From contig NZ_JABFNS010000035.1 in NCBI RefSeq assembly GCF_013116825.1, positions 1 to 64,000 of the forward strand: 64,000 nucleotides of DNA, in the 5' to 3' direction. Under the pieces are notes generated by a model. That model saw only the letters and a program-made list of their open reading frames with translations. It was not told the DNA's origin and did no database searches. The position numbers and the translations under genes are program-made. The number at the start of each line of letters is the position of its first letter. Position 1 is the stretch's first letter. This document shows positions 63,985-64,000 of this stretch, piece after piece. The DNA is from Myxococcus xanthus. Lineage in GTDB: Bacteria; Myxococcota; Myxococcia; Myxococcales; Myxococcaceae.

Positions 63985-64000
63985 CTACCCCGGTGCATCA

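Noticed and set aside
62706-63998. Open frame of 430 codons on the minus strand
   Set aside because: It is antisense to the Mrr gene. Only the separate short frame at 63862-63984 resembles a protein family.

Overview
The window reads as chromosomal DNA of a myxobacterium, most like Myxococcus or a close relative. G+C is very high with strong third-position bias. Genes are tightly packed and often share ATGA/GTGA overlaps. The content is typical of the group: a PEGA-domain Ser/Thr kinase, two sigma-54 activators (one with an FHA domain), several two-component proteins, a PilZ protein, a GltJ/AgmX-like protein, and many lipoproteins and outer-membrane barrels. No rRNA, tRNA or CRISPR array was seen.

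Layout. 1-117 is the tail of an IS630-like transposase. 127-5835 holds a thioredoxin, a tandem-repeat NolX/HrpF-like protein, an FHA/sigma-54 activator with two tandem palindromes before it, a gene remnant, a repeat-containing metalloprotease lipoprotein and a zinc-ribbon pilin-like protein. 5951-9743 holds the DUF2157/DUF4401/GDYXXLXY membrane trio and a two-gene unit with a degenerate heme oxygenase. 9762-13507 holds a GAF/sigma-54 activator, a methyltransferase and a ZIP transporter. 13538-18623 is an envelope block: a four-gene LpoB operon and an MscS channel. 18806-25507 holds a lone response regulator coupled to a tetraheme lipoprotein, a LysM lytic transglycosylase, an L,D-transpeptidase and a DNA/RNA non-specific endonuclease. 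25655-35117 holds a GGCT-like protein, a two-AAA ATPase, the PEGA kinase and a four-gene LolCDE/MacB-type ABC operon. 35238-39621 is a pspA operon divergent from a histidine kinase gene.

39625-54977 is a dispersed nucleoside uptake and breakdown region. It encodes an adenosine-type deaminase, cytidine deaminase, pyrimidine-nucleoside phosphorylase, a BMP-type nucleoside ABC importer, a PGM2-type phosphomutase that could act as phosphopentomutase, and deoxyribose-phosphate aldolase. Interspersed are PilZ, SET and DUF4328 proteins, a kinase-like protein lacking its phospho-accepting histidine, and a DksA-like zinc finger. 55091-57885 holds two tandem ComEC-type metallo-beta-lactamase proteins with Ada-like tails, plus DUF3006. 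57890-60332 holds zinc-ribbon proteins. 60475-62794 holds a cupredoxin-like lipoprotein, a coiled-coil zinc-ribbon protein and an RNase HI. 62826-64000 holds an Mrr-type endonuclease and a reverse-transcriptase-like remnant.

The points most worth a second look are the heme-oxygenase homologue that has lost its heme ligand, the kinase-like protein degenerate in both phosphorelay domains, the twin palindromes before the FHA activator, and the complete nucleoside route with an apparent CTG start.
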